Below are positions 63,501 through 64,000 of a stretch of 64,000 nucleotides of DNA, piece after piece. A program made the position numbers and the translations under genes. How positions within the stretch are numbered: the first letter of the stretch is position 1; every line of letters begins with the position of its first letter. The notes beneath the pieces were generated by a model, which saw only the letters and a list, made by a program, of their open reading frames with translations, ran no database searches and had not been told where the DNA came from. Source of the stretch: Crotophaga sulcirostris. Taxonomy: Eukaryota > Chordata > Aves > Cuculiformes > Crotophagidae. Location of the stretch: positions 1,738,247 through 1,802,246 of the forward strand of contig VYZB01000078.1 of assembly GCA_013397455.1 (NCBI GenBank). The letters are read 5' to 3'.

Positions 63501-64000
63501 GATTTTTGGCTGGTGTTCCTAGACTTGAAGAACTTCTGTCATTTGACAGTGCACATGCCTTCCTTTATTTTCCACCATGGTAAAACTCATTCTCTCTTCC
63601 CAAACCATCTCCTCCCAATATTAGAATTCCCTTTTCTCTGAAATTTCTATCTCATTTTCTTCCTTCTCATTCAATTTTCTACCCTCGAAGCTAACTCCTC
63701 TAGATATTCAGCTGCTCACAGTCTCCTTTCCTTTTCCCATCTTTCTTTATTACATCTGTTATTCTCCCTGCATGAACTTCAGTCTCACTGCTAATCTCTC
63801 CTTTCATTAGTACATCAGGTTGTTTCACTCCCTTCATATTCTTGATACTGTATTAGCCAGCATGTGGTCTCCAGACCAAGGATCCCACCCACAATTTACA
63901 CCTGTCACACTGATATCTCCTTTGCCCTTCTGTAAAGTACTCTGAGGATGTGTATACAGTATAGAAAGTGTCACACACACAAATGTAAATGGTCTCATTC
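57527..64000. other. Unannotated stretch to window end
   Basis: No gene or transposon is identified. Frames are at most 108 codons. A 9-base-pair hairpin with a six-base loop lies at 60098-60121. The end (63570-63830) is strongly pyrimidine-rich on the plus strand. At about 59145-59215, TGTAAATGCTTGGGAACACA and following words faintly recall the tail of old amniote repeats, but not enough to call. Confidence 0.5.

Noticed and set aside
1..64000. CRISPR arrays, bacterial operons, phage or tRNA/rRNA genes
   Set aside because: No spaced direct-repeat arrays, no dense coding, and no tRNA or rRNA signature were seen; the sequence is vertebrate in character.
1..64000. Endogenous retrovirus or LTR element
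   Set aside because: I saw no paired LTRs, primer binding site or gag/pol-like frames; the only reverse transcriptase remnants are of CR1 type. A decayed solo LTR could be missed by eye.

Overview
The window looks like a bird (or close archosaur) nuclear genome: AT-rich, mostly non-coding vertebrate DNA with no recognisable complete protein-coding gene, no operon-like gene packing, and several decayed copies of CR1, the dominant LINE of bird genomes. Three CR1 3' ends carry the typical tail of short units such as ATTCTATG / ATTCTGTG (near 3214-3232, 27604-27640 and 35965-35985). One ancient MIR-like SINE (about 36108-36240) also fits an amniote genome. I cannot name the species.

Layout. 1-1409 is unannotated. 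About 1410-3232 is the best-preserved CR1 (+), a 5'-truncated copy with a broken reverse transcriptase that still shows its FADD box. 3233-27124 is mainly unannotated DNA with one small CR1 3' end (-) at 5331-5445, a slightly CpG-richer patch with promoter-like words near 6400-6580, and a striking long inverted repeat at 9606-9731. 27125-27645 holds two CR1 3' ends in opposite orientation, and 29838-30000 another (-). About 32930-39215 is a repeat cluster: a 2 kb CR1 (+), a 0.4 kb CR1 3' end (+), the MIR-like SINE, a doubtful old LINE remnant, and an antisense CR1 endonuclease fragment (-). 39216-64000 has no transposon I can recognise.

Genes. Apart from the CR1 pseudogenes, open frames are short and lack recognisable domains. 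The longest outside repeats is 186 codons on the minus strand (57526-56966), a length that chance could give in 64 kb. Exons of a spliced gene could lie here unnoticed, because short exons cannot be proved by eye. The window is best read as intergenic or intronic DNA.

Nothing here supports a new multi-gene system. The observations most worth checking are the 9.6 kb hairpin, the candidate promoter with splice donor at 6.4-6.6 kb, the ancient SINE, the long transposon-poor tract after 39.2 kb, and a few AT-rich blocks that resemble conserved non-coding elements. All resemblances to repeat families were judged from memory of consensus sequences, without alignment software.
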